Below are positions 16,761 through 25,486 of a DNA stretch of 62,632 nt, piece by piece. Source of the stretch: Hominiventricola filiformis (GTDB lineage: Bacteria > Bacillota > Clostridia > Lachnospirales > Lachnospiraceae). A program made the translations under genes and the position numbers. The notes below the pieces were generated by a model, which searched no databases, was not told the origin of the DNA, and worked only from the letters and a program-made list of their open reading frames with translations. The stretch is from positions 1 through 62,632 of the forward strand of contig NZ_JAJEPS010000016.1 of assembly GCF_020686965.1 (NCBI RefSeq), read 5' to 3'. Numbering within the stretch: position 1 is the first letter of the stretch; each line of letters begins with the position of its first letter.

Positions 16761-17780
16761 TTATGCTCTCCACACCATATCTCTGGTAATTTCTTTCAGG
16801 TTTGCAGCACCACACATAGTCATGGTGTCTTCCAGTTCTGCACCGATCTTATCGATATAAGCCTGCACACCTTCTCCTGCACCGCCATAAACTGCGGTTA
16901 CAAACGGGCGGGCAATCAGAACTGCGTCTGCACCCATAGCCAGTGCTTTGAATACATCTACACCGGAACGGATACCGCCATCAACGATGATCTTTGCTTT
17001 TCCATCCACAGCCTTTACGATATCTTCCAGCACCTCTGCAGTTGCCGGACACTGATCCAGCACACGGCCGCCATGATTGGATACGATGATCGCAGATGCA
17101 CCTGCCTCTACTGCTTTCAGTGCTCCTTGTCTGGTCATGATACCTTTTACAATAAACGGAACCCCTGCCATCTCTGCCACTTCATGAAGTTCTTCCACGG
17201 TCTTGCTTCCAGCAGGCGGCATAAGGTTTTTCAGGAACGGAAGTCCGGCACCGTCAATATCCATGGCAACGGCAAATGCTCCGGACTCTTTCACCATCTT
17301 CATTTTTTCTTTGATGGTCTCCAGATTCCACGGTTTTACAGTCGGGATACCTGCCCCACCTGCTGCTTTAATCGCTGCGGTTGCACCGATCATCACCTTC
17401 TCATTGGTTCCGTCGCCGGTAAATGCGGCAATTCCGCCTTTTGCACAGGCATCTACCAGAATATTATTGTAAGTCAGGTCATCATATTTATCCCCATAAT
17501 GCAGGGTCATGGCTCCTACCGGGCCTGCAAAGAACGGGTATTTGAAAGTCTTTCCAAAGAGTTCCAGAGAGGTATCCACCGGACCATTCTCGTGAATCGT
17601 GTCCATATTCACTCTGATCTCCTGCCATTTCTGGTAATTGCGGACCGCATTGTCTCCCACACCCTTGGCACCCGGTCCTGGCATCTGGTTTTTACATGCC
17701 CGTCCATCACATACCGGACAGACCTTACAGTAGGGTCCCATATTTCCTCTTGCTGCATCCATTACTTCTTTGAAATTCAT
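16761..17780 (-). CDS. Alpha-hydroxy-acid oxidizing, FMN-dependent dehydrogenase-like protein
   Basis: 339-aa TIM-barrel flavoprotein of the FMN-dependent 2-hydroxy acid dehydrogenase / lactate oxidase family. Seen: VPFIVKGIMTRQGALKAVEAGA with the catalytic-type Lys, SNHGGRVLDQCPATAEVL with the His-Gly-Gly-Arg motif, IIVDGGIRSGVDVFKALAMGAD for the FMN phosphate. The N-terminus carries CKVCPVCDGRAC at about residues 18-29, four closely spaced Cys that could bind an Fe-S cluster or zinc; canonical members lack this. The substrate is unknown. The preceding gene stops 25 nt upstream, so cotranscription is possible. Confidence 0.82.
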   Translation of the reverse strand: MNFKEVMDAARGNMGPYCKVCPVCDGRACKNQMPGPGAKGVGDNAVRNYQKWQEIRVNMDTIHENGPVDTSLELFGKTFKYPFFAGPVGAMTLHYGDKYDDLTYNNILVDACAKGGIAAFTGDGTNEKVMIGATAAIKAAGGAGIPTVKPWNLETIKEKMKMVKESGAFAVAMDIDGAGLPFLKNLMPPAGSKTVEELHEVAEMAGVPFIVKGIMTRQGALKAVEAGASAIIVSNHGGRVLDQCPATAEVLEDIVKAVDGKAKIIVDGGIRSGVDVFKALAMGADAVLIARPFVTAVYGGAGEGVQAYIDKIGAELEDTMTMCGAANLKEITRDMVWRA

Positions 17781-17804
17781 CTGTATCTCCTCTCCGGGGA
17801 CGAT

Positions 17805-19196
17805 TCACACCGTACCCTTAACGCTTTCGTTTTCTTCTGTTCTGCCGAAAATTTCCGCACCCCAGCTCTCCGTCAGACGATCCAGGGTGAAAATTGCATT
17901 CGCCGGACTGGTGGAAGGTAGTTTTTCTGCCTTCTTTCCTGTTTCTTTTTCGCAGTATTTTTTATACAGGCGGTACGCCTTGTCTCCATTGGCATAAATT
18001 CTCTGTACAGAACTTTCTTTTAGAATCTTTGCAATATCTGCCGGAACCACATTTTTAATACTGCTGTCACTGGAACCGATGATATCACAGCTCTGCACCA
18101 CATCCCATATGGCAATGTGATGTTTCAAAAGCAGAGCCTTCTTTTCCTCTATCGTCTCCGGCACCGGTTCTTTAGTAAGCCCTGCTATCAGCTTCCAGAA
18201 CCGGTTCTGGGGATGTCCATAATAGAAATTATTTTCTCTGGATTTCACCGATGGAAAAGTACCCAGAATCAAAATCTCGGAATTTTCATCATAGACTGGT
18301 TCAAATGTATGCTCTACATGCTGATACCCCGGTTTCTCTTTATCCGGAATCACATTCTCCGGAGACAGCTTTTTACTTTTTGGGGTCATCACTCCTGCTG
18401 CTCCATCTTTTGCAACTGCCAGTATATAGGAATTAATCTTCAATTTATGCTCTTCGTAAAGGCCTATGCTCTGATATAGATCCCTATATTTTTCCAGCAG
18501 TTCGAACTTCACCTTCACGGCTTCTGTCGAGACAGCTTCTGTCGATACCAGGCTGCCTTTTCGCTTCATATAATAATAGATCGGCTTCTGCAGTGCCCGG
18601 AAACGCTCTGCATGGCGGATCATCTGAAGATTCAGTACAAAATCCTCACACCAGTTCATGGAAGTATCACACTGAATCTGATGTTCCAGAAGAATGCTTT
18701 TCCGGTATAATTTGTTCCACATAACACCGTAGTAAAAATCCGCCGGATCCTCTGCCATCTCCATGGCAAATTCTTCCCTGGTCATAACATGGGTCTTTTT
18801 AATGTGCTTTTTCTCTACGTAACGCTTTCCATTTACCCGGTAGAAATCTGCCACTACCAGGTCACAGTCATCGGCTCTGGCTGCTTCCGCCAAGCTCTCT
18901 GTTGCATCCGGTGTCAGCCAGTCATCACTGTCCAGAAACTGCAGATAAGTTCCTCTGGCCAGCAACATTGCCTGATTTCTTGTATCCGATACACCCGTAT
19001 TTTCCTTATCAATCGTCCGGAAACGGAGATCCTTTTCCTCGTATTCCCGGCAGATAGCAAGACTTCCATCCGTGCTTCCGTCGTTCATCAGCAGTACTTC
19101 CATATCTGCATAAGTCTGCTCCACCACGCTGTCCAGACAGCGCCGCAGATAACGCTCCGCATTATAAATGGGTATAATCAATGTCACAAACGGCAT
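17805..19196 (-). CDS. Fusion: family 2 glycosyltransferase + DNA-deoxyinosine (hypoxanthine/uracil-DNA) glycosylase
   Basis: 463 aa in one uninterrupted frame. Residues 1 to about 285 are a GT-A glycosyltransferase: VTLIIPIYNAERYLRRCLDS, LLMNDGSTDGS, and FLDSDDW with the metal-binding DSDD at 89-92. Residues 293-450 are a complete small UDG-superfamily domain of the DNA-deoxyinosine glycosylase type: EILILGTFPSVKSREN, FYYGHPQNRFWKL, IAIWDVVQSCDIIGSSDSSI and LPSTSPANA. These correspond to the water-activating and DNA-binding motifs of that superfamily. STEAVSTEAV near 217-226 is a 15-nt tandem duplication. A DNA-repair domain joined to a sugar transferase is unexpected. A missed stop or frameshift at the junction (about 18320-18330) is the alternative. 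Confidence 0.85.
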   Translation of the reverse strand: MPFVTLIIPIYNAERYLRRCLDSVVEQTYADMEVLLMNDGSTDGSLAICREYEEKDLRFRTIDKENTGVSDTRNQAMLLARGTYLQFLDSDDWLTPDATESLAEAARADDCDLVVADFYRVNGKRYVEKKHIKKTHVMTREEFAMEMAEDPADFYYGVMWNKLYRKSILLEHQIQCDTSMNWCEDFVLNLQMIRHAERFRALQKPIYYYMKRKGSLVSTEAVSTEAVKVKFELLEKYRDLYQSIGLYEEHKLKINSYILAVAKDGAAGVMTPKSKKLSPENVIPDKEKPGYQHVEHTFEPVYDENSEILILGTFPSVKSRENNFYYGHPQNRFWKLIAGLTKEPVPETIEEKKALLLKHHIAIWDVVQSCDIIGSSDSSIKNVVPADIAKILKESSVQRIYANGDKAYRLYKKYCEKETGKKAEKLPSTSPANAIFTLDRLTESWGAEIFGRTEENESVKGTV

Positions 19197-19211
19197 TTAT
19201 TTTCATGCTCC

Positions 19212-19394
19212 TTACATCTGTTTTCGTACAATTAAATATTCATTATCCAACTGATAATAGGGGCAGCTCTGCACAGAACTGGTCAGGAAACGGTACATCT
19301 CGTCCTCGTCCAGATCCATCTCACACACATAATATTCATAATCCTCATCATACACATAATTTCTGCAGGTATCGCAGCTTGTAGCCGTACTCAT
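19212..19394 (-). CDS. DUF6472 family small Cys-rich protein
   Basis: 60 aa with four Cys (CDTC near the N-terminus, VCEMD and SCPYY later), a likely zinc-ribbon-like or metal-binding micro-domain. The acidic, Tyr-rich sequence (YVYDEDYEYYVCEMDLDED) matches the Lachnospiraceae family DUF6472, function unknown. It stops 15 nt before the glycosyltransferase-glycosylase gene and is probably cotranscribed with it. Confidence 0.75.
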   Translation of the reverse strand: MSTATSCDTCRNYVYDEDYEYYVCEMDLDEDEMYRFLTSSVQSCPYYQLDNEYLIVRKQM

Positions 19395-19490
19395 CTCTTC
19401 ACGCCCCTTTCCGTCATAAGTATAGCACTATTTCACCCGGAAGGTAAAGACCAGAAAACATAGATTCCTTTTTATGATGCATATCTTGTA

Positions 19491-19576
19491 TATTCACTCA
19501 TAAAAATGTGTTTTTTTGAATTTATTCACTCATAAAAATGTATTTTTTTGAATTTATTCGCTCATAAAAGTGTAAA
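19491..19576. repeat. 32-bp direct repeats upstream of the DUF4143 ATPase
   Basis: Units begin at 19491, 19523 and 19555. Each reads TATTCACTCATAAAAATGT, then a T-run and GAATT. The third unit has a G for A and is truncated. A TATAAT (19583-19588) follows at once, and the repeats cover where the -35 should be. They look like operator iterons for the downstream gene. The rest of 19395-19620 is A+T-rich with no gene. Confidence 0.75.
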
Positions 19577-19620
19577 ATGGTGTATAATATCATTATATAT
19601 CATGACAGGAGGCATCTTCT

Positions 19621-20967
19621 ATGAATTATTTACTTCGTAAAGCAGATACTTTTTTGAAGGACTGGATCAAAAATCCCGATCGATATCCTTTGATTATAAA
19701 GGGTGCACGACAAGTCGGAAAAACAGAAACCATACGGGAATTTGCAAAAACACATTACAAAAATCTGATTGAAATCAATTTCATTACAGAACCATCTTAT
19801 AAATCAATCATTGCCGAGGGTTTTTCGACCGATAGCATTATACGGCTAATAAGCAGAATTGATCCCTCAAAGCATTTTGAACCAAACGAAACCTTGATTT
19901 TTTTTGATGAAATACAGGACTTTCCAGAAATCGCAACTTCCCTTAAATTCTTCAAAGAAGACGGGAAATACGATGTGATCTGTTCCGGTTCCTTACTTGG
20001 AGTCCAGTATCACCGAATTGCAAGTATCAGTGTTGGTTACAAAACAGACTATCAGATGCATTCTATGGACTTTGAAGAATTTTTATGGGCCAAAGGTTAT
20101 ACAGCAGAAGTCATTGAAGACATGCTTGCACATATGTTATCCGGAAAAGCTTTCTCTGATGCGGAACACAACATCTATTCTAATTTATTTCTGGAATATT
20201 GTATCTTAGGTGGAATGCCCGCAATCGTGTCAAACTATATCAAAAAGGGAACGTTTGAAGGATCTTTGGCATTACAGCGTCAGTTACTTACAGATTATGA
20301 AAATGACATTATCAAATATGCAGATGGCTTAGATAAGGCCAAAATACTGAATGTATACAGATCCATTCCTGCACAGCTTGCAAAAGAAAATAAAAAATTC
20401 CAATACTCCAAAGTCGCAAAAGGAGGACGATCGAAAGATTATATGGGATGCGTGGACTGGTTAAAAGATGCAGGGTTAATAAACGTCTGTGATTGTCTCC
20501 AATTCCCTGAACTACCTTTGAAGGGTAACATCTGCGAAAATAAATTTAAAATATATATATCAGATACCGGATTGCTTGTATCGAGTCTTGATGATGAATC
20601 ACAGGTTGATCTGCGTGCAAATAAAAATCTGGGTGTTTATAAAGGCGCCCTTTATGAAAATTTTGCTGCAGAAGCTTTCATAAAACAAGGATATGGACTG
20701 TTTTATTATTCCAAAGAAAACTCTACACTGGAAGAAGATTTCTTTATCCGCAGTACAAACGAGCTCATTCCTATAGAAGTCAAGTCCAATACAAACAGAG
20801 CAAAATCTATGAATCAATTGATTAAGAGCGACACCTATCCGGATATTAGGCATGGAATAAAGTTTACGGTTGGAAATATTGGTATAAACGAAAATATTGT
20901 TACCTTTCCATACTTTTGCACATTTCTCTTAAAAAAATACATGAGCCAGCAAAAGATCTTTGCTTAA
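19621..20967 (+). CDS. AAA family ATPase, DUF4143 domain
   Basis: 448 aa. The N-terminal AAA_14-type P-loop domain has Walker A GARQVGKT (about residues 28-35), Walker B LIFFDEIQDF (about 94-103) and sensor region VICSGSLLGVQ. The C-terminal DUF4143 domain ends with a PD-(D/E)XK-like nuclease motif: EEDFFIR followed by IPIEVKSN. These ATPases are common mobile accessory genes. AGGAGG precedes ATG 19621. The gene is clearly richer in A+T than its neighbours, sits alone, and has the repeat array in front, which all suggest horizontal acquisition. Function unknown; a stress or defence role is speculative. Confidence 0.88.
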   Translation: MNYLLRKADTFLKDWIKNPDRYPLIIKGARQVGKTETIREFAKTHYKNLIEINFITEPSYKSIIAEGFSTDSIIRLISRIDPSKHFEPNETLIFFDEIQDFPEIATSLKFFKEDGKYDVICSGSLLGVQYHRIASISVGYKTDYQMHSMDFEEFLWAKGYTAEVIEDMLAHMLSGKAFSDAEHNIYSNLFLEYCILGGMPAIVSNYIKKGTFEGSLALQRQLLTDYENDIIKYADGLDKAKILNVYRSIPAQLAKENKKFQYSKVAKGGRSKDYMGCVDWLKDAGLINVCDCLQFPELPLKGNICENKFKIYISDTGLLVSSLDDESQVDLRANKNLGVYKGALYENFAAEAFIKQGYGLFYYSKENSTLEEDFFIRSTNELIPIEVKSNTNRAKSMNQLIKSDTYPDIRHGIKFTVGNIGINENIVTFPYFCTFLLKKYMSQQKIFA

Positions 20968-21039
20968 AGACCGTACTTGCAAGCATCCTCGAAATCTTCT
21001 ATACTGTTATCAGAATAACCACCAAGGGGGATTTTTATC

Positions 21040-21843
21040 ATGAACATTACCATTCAGAATGCAGAAGCCACCGTCACCTGCCGCACCCACGGTGCAGAGC
21101 TCCTGTCCTATAAAACCTTTGCCGGTAAAGAATATATGTGGCAGAAAGATCCGGCTTACTGGGCAAAGACCTCACCGATACTTTTCCCGTACATCGGTGC
21201 TGTGCCGGAGACCGTCACCATTCACGGTACGGATTATGCCATTCCACGCCATGGCTTTGTCAAAGATGTAGAATTTGATGTCGCAGAACAGGGTGACGAC
21301 TATGTGGTACTCTCTACTGGGACCAGTGACTTCACGAAACCCATCTATCCTTATGATTTCCGGTTCACGGTTACCTTCCGCCTAAAGGATTCAGCACTGG
21401 AAGTGACCTACGGTGTCTCCAACCTTGGTAATGAAGAAATGCCATTCCTCATCGGTGGACATCCTGCTTTCTTCTGTCCTATGGAAGATGGTGAGCAGTT
21501 CACTGACTATATGCTCCGTTTTGAAGATGAGAATATTCCGGATCTGCACCTCCAGTATCCCATGTTTGACAACGATGCCATTCTCTATGAGAATCTTATC
21601 CACCGCACGGTCAAACTCATCAGTTCCAAAACAGAAAAGGGCATCCAGTTTGATTTTCCGGGATACGAAAGCGTGGCTTTCTGGACTCCCATCAAAAAAG
21701 ACGCCCCCTTCCTCTGCATCGAACCGTGGTGTGGCGGAACCATGGATCAGGTTTCCTGCACGGATATGCTAAAGAAAAAATATGTACAGTTTCTGGATGG
21801 CGGCAAAGCAAGAGACTATGTCTTCCGCTTCCAGCCCTGCTGA
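21040..21843 (+). CDS. Aldose 1-epimerase family protein (LacX-like)
   Basis: 267-aa beta-sandwich of the galactose mutarotase superfamily, in the shorter LacX/YeaD-like branch. Seen: AELLSYKTFAGKEYMWQ, PYIGAVPETVTIHGTDYAIPRHGFVKD (a substrate-contact Arg-His pair), the GGHPAFFCP motif with the catalytic-type His, and CIEPWCGGTMDQ with the catalytic Glu. It probably interconverts anomers of a sugar or sugar phosphate; galactose would fit the galKT operon 7 kb away, but that link is inference. GGGGG lies before ATG 21040. Confidence 0.85.
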   Translation: MNITIQNAEATVTCRTHGAELLSYKTFAGKEYMWQKDPAYWAKTSPILFPYIGAVPETVTIHGTDYAIPRHGFVKDVEFDVAEQGDDYVVLSTGTSDFTKPIYPYDFRFTVTFRLKDSALEVTYGVSNLGNEEMPFLIGGHPAFFCPMEDGEQFTDYMLRFEDENIPDLHLQYPMFDNDAILYENLIHRTVKLISSKTEKGIQFDFPGYESVAFWTPIKKDAPFLCIEPWCGGTMDQVSCTDMLKKKYVQFLDGGKARDYVFRFQPC

Positions 21844-21856
21844 ATAAACTTATAGT

Positions 21857-21930
21857 AACTATCCAGAGCCGCATTCGCAAAACCGCCTCTACGGGGCTTT
21901 ACTTTTGCTCATTTATGGCTCTGAATAGTT
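21857..21930. terminator. Long nested inverted repeat, probable bidirectional terminator
   Basis: AACTATCCAGAGCC (21857-21870) pairs with GGCTCTGAATAGTT (21917-21930). Inside are GCAAAA/TTTTGC and CCG/CGG. It overlaps the stop codon of the DUF1015 gene and follows the epimerase gene. It lacks a clear U-tract. Confidence 0.5.
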
Positions 21931-23161
21931 AAATCTCATGAATAAACAGTCCGCTCCGAAGCTTCGGCTCGAACCAGGTGGATTTAGGCGGCATCAGAAG
22001 TCCTGCATCTGCTACTTCAAAGAGCTCCTGAATGGAGGTGGGATACATGGCAAATGCCACCTCACAGTCGCTGTCCGCCCTTCGTTCCAGTTCAGATAAC
22101 CCACGGATTCCTCCGATGAAATCAATCCGGTCATCGGTTCTCGGATCACCGATGCCAAGCACCGGCTCCAACAGCTCTCTCTGAAGGAAAGAGACGTCCA
22201 GTGCCTCCACCGGGTCTGCTTTTTTATAAGTATCTCTTGCTTTCAGAAGGTACCAGCTGCCATGTAGATACATGGTCATCTGTCCTTTTTCTTCCGGTTT
22301 CGCCTGCTGTGTGAGTTTCCGGGTTTCAAACTTTTCCGAGACTTTTGCTAAAAATTCTGCTTCGGACAGACCGTTCAAGTCTTTCACTACCCGGTTATAA
22401 TCCATGATCAGCAGTTCCTCATCCGGGAACAGCACAGAAAGGAAATAGTTGAATTCTTCAGTTCCGTCGTAATCCGGATGCTCTGCACGGCGTTTTAGGC
22501 CTACTTTCACCGCGGACGCAGCTCTATGATGGCCGTCCGCGATATAAATACTGTCGATCTTTGAAAAGGCCTGCTCAATCTGCTGTACTTCTTCCTGATT
22601 GCTGATCTTCCAGCCTCTGTGTCCGATTCCATCTTCCGATACAAAAGCAAATTCCGGTTCTGTTGCTTTTACTCTGGCTGTCAGTTTTCGGAGTACTTCA
22701 TTGGAACGGTATGCCAGAAATATAGGGCCGGTCTGGGCACTGCAGACATCTACGTGGCGGATACGGTCCTGTTCCTTCTCTTCCCTGGTATTTTCATGCT
22801 TCTTAATGACTTTGTTGAGATAATCATCCACGGAAGCACAGGCCACAATTCCTGTCTGGGAACGGCCGTCCATAGTCAGCTCATAGAGATAATAGACCGG
22901 CATCTCTTCCTGTACAAAGCTGCCCTCTGTCCTCATCTGCTGCAGACGACTTGCTGCAGCTTTGTAGACTTCTGGCGCATACATATCCTGTTCCGGGGCA
23001 AACATGGTCTCCGGACGGTCAATATTCAGAAAAGAGAGGGGTTTTCCTTCTACCGCATTCCGTGCCTCTTCCCGGCTATAAACATCATAGGGAAGAGCAG
23101 CAATCTGCTCTTCCCTGCCATTTGCCGGATGAATGCACCGAAACGGTTTTACAGCCGCCAC
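21929..23161 (-). CDS. DUF1015 family protein in the serine operon
   Basis: 410 aa, DUF1015 family. Conserved segments: IAALPYDVYSREEARN, FLNIDRP, VIKKHENTREEKEQDRIRH, IADGHHRAASA (a ParB/sulfiredoxin-like DGHHR motif near residue 210) and GIGDPRTDDRIDFIGG. The GTG start at 23161 overlaps the serA stop by 1 nt (TAGTG), so it is coupled to serA. serC-serA-DUF1015 has no serB in this window. DGHHR-type folds include ParB-like free-serine kinases, so a role in the phosphoserine/serine step is an attractive inference. Confidence 0.85.
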   Translation of the reverse strand: MAAVKPFRCIHPANGREEQIAALPYDVYSREEARNAVEGKPLSFLNIDRPETMFAPEQDMYAPEVYKAAASRLQQMRTEGSFVQEEMPVYYLYELTMDGRSQTGIVACASVDDYLNKVIKKHENTREEKEQDRIRHVDVCSAQTGPIFLAYRSNEVLRKLTARVKATEPEFAFVSEDGIGHRGWKISNQEEVQQIEQAFSKIDSIYIADGHHRAASAVKVGLKRRAEHPDYDGTEEFNYFLSVLFPDEELLIMDYNRVVKDLNGLSEAEFLAKVSEKFETRKLTQQAKPEEKGQMTMYLHGSWYLLKARDTYKKADPVEALDVSFLQRELLEPVLGIGDPRTDDRIDFIGGIRGLSELERRADSDCEVAFAMYPTSIQELFEVADAGLLMPPKSTWFEPKLRSGLFIHEI

Positions 23162-24324
23162 TATTTCATAGTCCGGACTCTTAATACACCTTCGATAGCC
23201 CGGATCTTTTCGATTTCTTCTTCATCAGCTACATTTCCCAGATCGATCATAACATAACCGTACTCACCTCTGGTGACATTGGTCAGCTTCTCAATATTGA
23301 TACCCAGATCACCGAATGCAGCGGTAAATTTAGTCAGCATGTTCGGAATGTTGCGATGGATGATGGTAACACGCATAGCATCTTTGCATACACCCATATC
23401 ACAGTTCGGATAGTTGACAGAATTGTGAATATTTCCGTTCTCCAGATAATCCTGGATCTCTTTGACAGCCATAACCGCACAGTTGTCCTCGGACTCTTTC
23501 GTGGATGCTCCCAAATGCGGAATCACAATGGCATTTTTCAGGTTTGCCAGATCTGTAGTCGGGAAATCCGTTACATATTTATGAATGCGGTTGGTTTTCA
23601 GTGCCTCTACAATGGCTTTCTGATCTACCAGGGGACCTCTTGCAAAATTCAGTACAACAACACTCGGTTTCATCAGCGCAATCGCATCTGCTCCGATCAT
23701 TCCCTTGGTGCTGTCCATCAGCGGTACATGAATGGTGATATAGTCACACTCACGATAAATCTCATTGACATCGGTAGTGTGGTGTACATCTCTGGAAAGC
23801 TTCCATGCTGCTTCTACAGAAATAAACGGATCATAACCGTATACTTCCATGCCAAGGGCAACAGCTGCATTTGCTACCAGAATACCGATGGCTCCAAGAC
23901 CGATGATACCCAGTTTCTTTCCTTTGATCTCACCGCCCGCAAACTGTTTCTTCTGCTTCTCGGCAAGCTTCTCAATCTCTTCGTTCTGACGCTCAGACTG
24001 TACCCAGTGAATACCTCCTACAATATCTCTGGATGCCAGCAGAAGTCCTGCGATCACCAGCTCTTTTACACCATTTGCATTGGCACCCGGTGTATTGAAG
24101 ACTGCAATACCCTGCTCAGAGCATTTTCCAAGAGGAATATTATTTACTCCTGCTCCTGCTCTTCCGATCACGCAGAGCTTCTCCGGCAGGTCCATGTCAT
24201 GCATGACAGCACTTCTTACCAGCACTGCATCCGCATCCTCAATTTTATCTGTTTTTGCATAATTTCCGTTAAAATTCTTCAGTCCGACCTCTGCAATCGG
24301 ATTCAGGCAATGATACTGATACAT
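23161..24324 (-). CDS. serA: D-3-phosphoglycerate dehydrogenase
   Basis: First step of serine synthesis: oxidises 3-phosphoglycerate with NAD. 387 aa, the short type. NAD Rossmann motif GLGAIGILVANAAVALGMEV, FARGPLVDQKAIVEAL and PHLGASTKESEDNCA with the catalytic His. A C-terminal ACT domain (about 315-387, FGDLGINIEKLTNVTRGEYG) suggests serine feedback. Start 24324 follows GAGGAG, 1 nt after the serC stop; the 24345 frame start inside serC is unlikely. Operon serC-serA-DUF1015. Confidence 0.94.
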   Translation of the reverse strand: MYQYHCLNPIAEVGLKNFNGNYAKTDKIEDADAVLVRSAVMHDMDLPEKLCVIGRAGAGVNNIPLGKCSEQGIAVFNTPGANANGVKELVIAGLLLASRDIVGGIHWVQSERQNEEIEKLAEKQKKQFAGGEIKGKKLGIIGLGAIGILVANAAVALGMEVYGYDPFISVEAAWKLSRDVHHTTDVNEIYRECDYITIHVPLMDSTKGMIGADAIALMKPSVVVLNFARGPLVDQKAIVEALKTNRIHKYVTDFPTTDLANLKNAIVIPHLGASTKESEDNCAVMAVKEIQDYLENGNIHNSVNYPNCDMGVCKDAMRVTIIHRNIPNMLTKFTAAFGDLGINIEKLTNVTRGEYGYVMIDLGNVADEEEIEKIRAIEGVLRVRTMK

Positions 24325-24325
24325 C

Positions 24326-25408
24326 CTACGCGTTCTCCTCTTCAAATTTCTTCATGAATGCCACCAGGGCTTCCACACCTTCCTTCGGCATTGCATTATA
24401 AATGCTTGCTCTCATACCGCCTACGGTTCTGTGTCCTTTCAGATTCACAAGACCTGCTGCTGTAGCTTCTTTTACAAATTTGGCATCCAGATCTTTATCA
24501 CCGGTTACAAACGGTACATTCATAAGAGAACGGTCTTCCTTGCGGACAGTTCCGCGGAACATCTTGCTGTTATCCAGATAATCATACAGGATGGCAGCTT
24601 TCTCTTCATTGCGCTGTTTCATTACTTCCAGACCGCCCATATTTTTCAGCCATTTGAAGACTTTTCCGCACACATAGATGCAGTAGCAGTTCGGCGTATT
24701 GTAAAGGGAATTGGCATCTGCCTGGGTTTTGTATTTCATGATGGTCGGTGTGCAGGGCATAACATCATCGCGGATCAGATCCTCACGGATCACTGCGATA
24801 ACCATACCGGCCGGTCCAATGTTCTTCTGTACGCCGCCATAGAACATTCCATATTTGGTCACATCCATCGGCTCAGACAGGAAACAGGAAGATACATCTG
24901 CCACCAGTTCTTTTCCTTTGGTGTTCGGGAGGGTCTTGAATTTGGTTCCATAAATAGTGTTGTTTTCACAAATATATACATAATCTGCATTCTCGCTGAC
25001 TGGCAGGTCGGAGCAGTCCGGAATGTAGGAAAATGTCTGATCCTCACTGGAAGCGATCTTATTGGCAGTACCGTATTTCTGCGCCTCTGCGAATGCTTTC
25101 TTTGCCCACTGTCCGGTAATAATATAATCTGCCACTCCATTTTTCATCAGGTTCATGGGAACTGCAGCAAACTGGTGATGAGCGCCGCCTGACAGGAACA
25201 GTACTTTGTAATTATCCGGAATCTTTAAGAGATCACGAAAATCCTGCTCTGCCGTATTCAGAATCTCTTCAAATACTTTGGATCTGTGACTCATTTCCAT
25301 AACAGACATGCCGCTTCCATTGTAATCCAGCATCTCCGCTGCCACTTCCTTTAATACTTCCTCCGGTAATACTGCCGGTCCTGCAGAAAAATTGTAAACT
25401 CTGCTCAT
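24326..25408 (-). CDS. serC: Phosphoserine aminotransferase
   Basis: PLP enzyme converting 3-phosphohydroxypyruvate and glutamate to phosphoserine. 360 aa. Motifs: YNFSAGPAVLPEEVLKE at the start, LFLSGGAHHQFAAVPMNL, DVSSCFLSEPMDV and FYGGVQKNIGPAGM with the PLP-binding Lys. It leads the serC-serA-DUF1015 operon. A GGGAAAGG/CCTTTCCC hairpin without a U-tract lies in the 77-nt gap after ilvB (25452-25474). Confidence 0.95.
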   Translation of the reverse strand: MSRVYNFSAGPAVLPEEVLKEVAAEMLDYNGSGMSVMEMSHRSKVFEEILNTAEQDFRDLLKIPDNYKVLFLSGGAHHQFAAVPMNLMKNGVADYIITGQWAKKAFAEAQKYGTANKIASSEDQTFSYIPDCSDLPVSENADYVYICENNTIYGTKFKTLPNTKGKELVADVSSCFLSEPMDVTKYGMFYGGVQKNIGPAGMVIAVIREDLIRDDVMPCTPTIMKYKTQADANSLYNTPNCYCIYVCGKVFKWLKNMGGLEVMKQRNEEKAAILYDYLDNSKMFRGTVRKEDRSLMNVPFVTGDKDLDAKFVKEATAAGLVNLKGHRTVGGMRASIYNAMPKEGVEALVAFMKKFEEENA

Positions 25409-25486
25409 TTTTCACACACTCCTCTTCCTCTGAAGTCATTTATACACACCGAGGGAAAGGTTTCCCTTTCCCCCATTGTATGCGTT

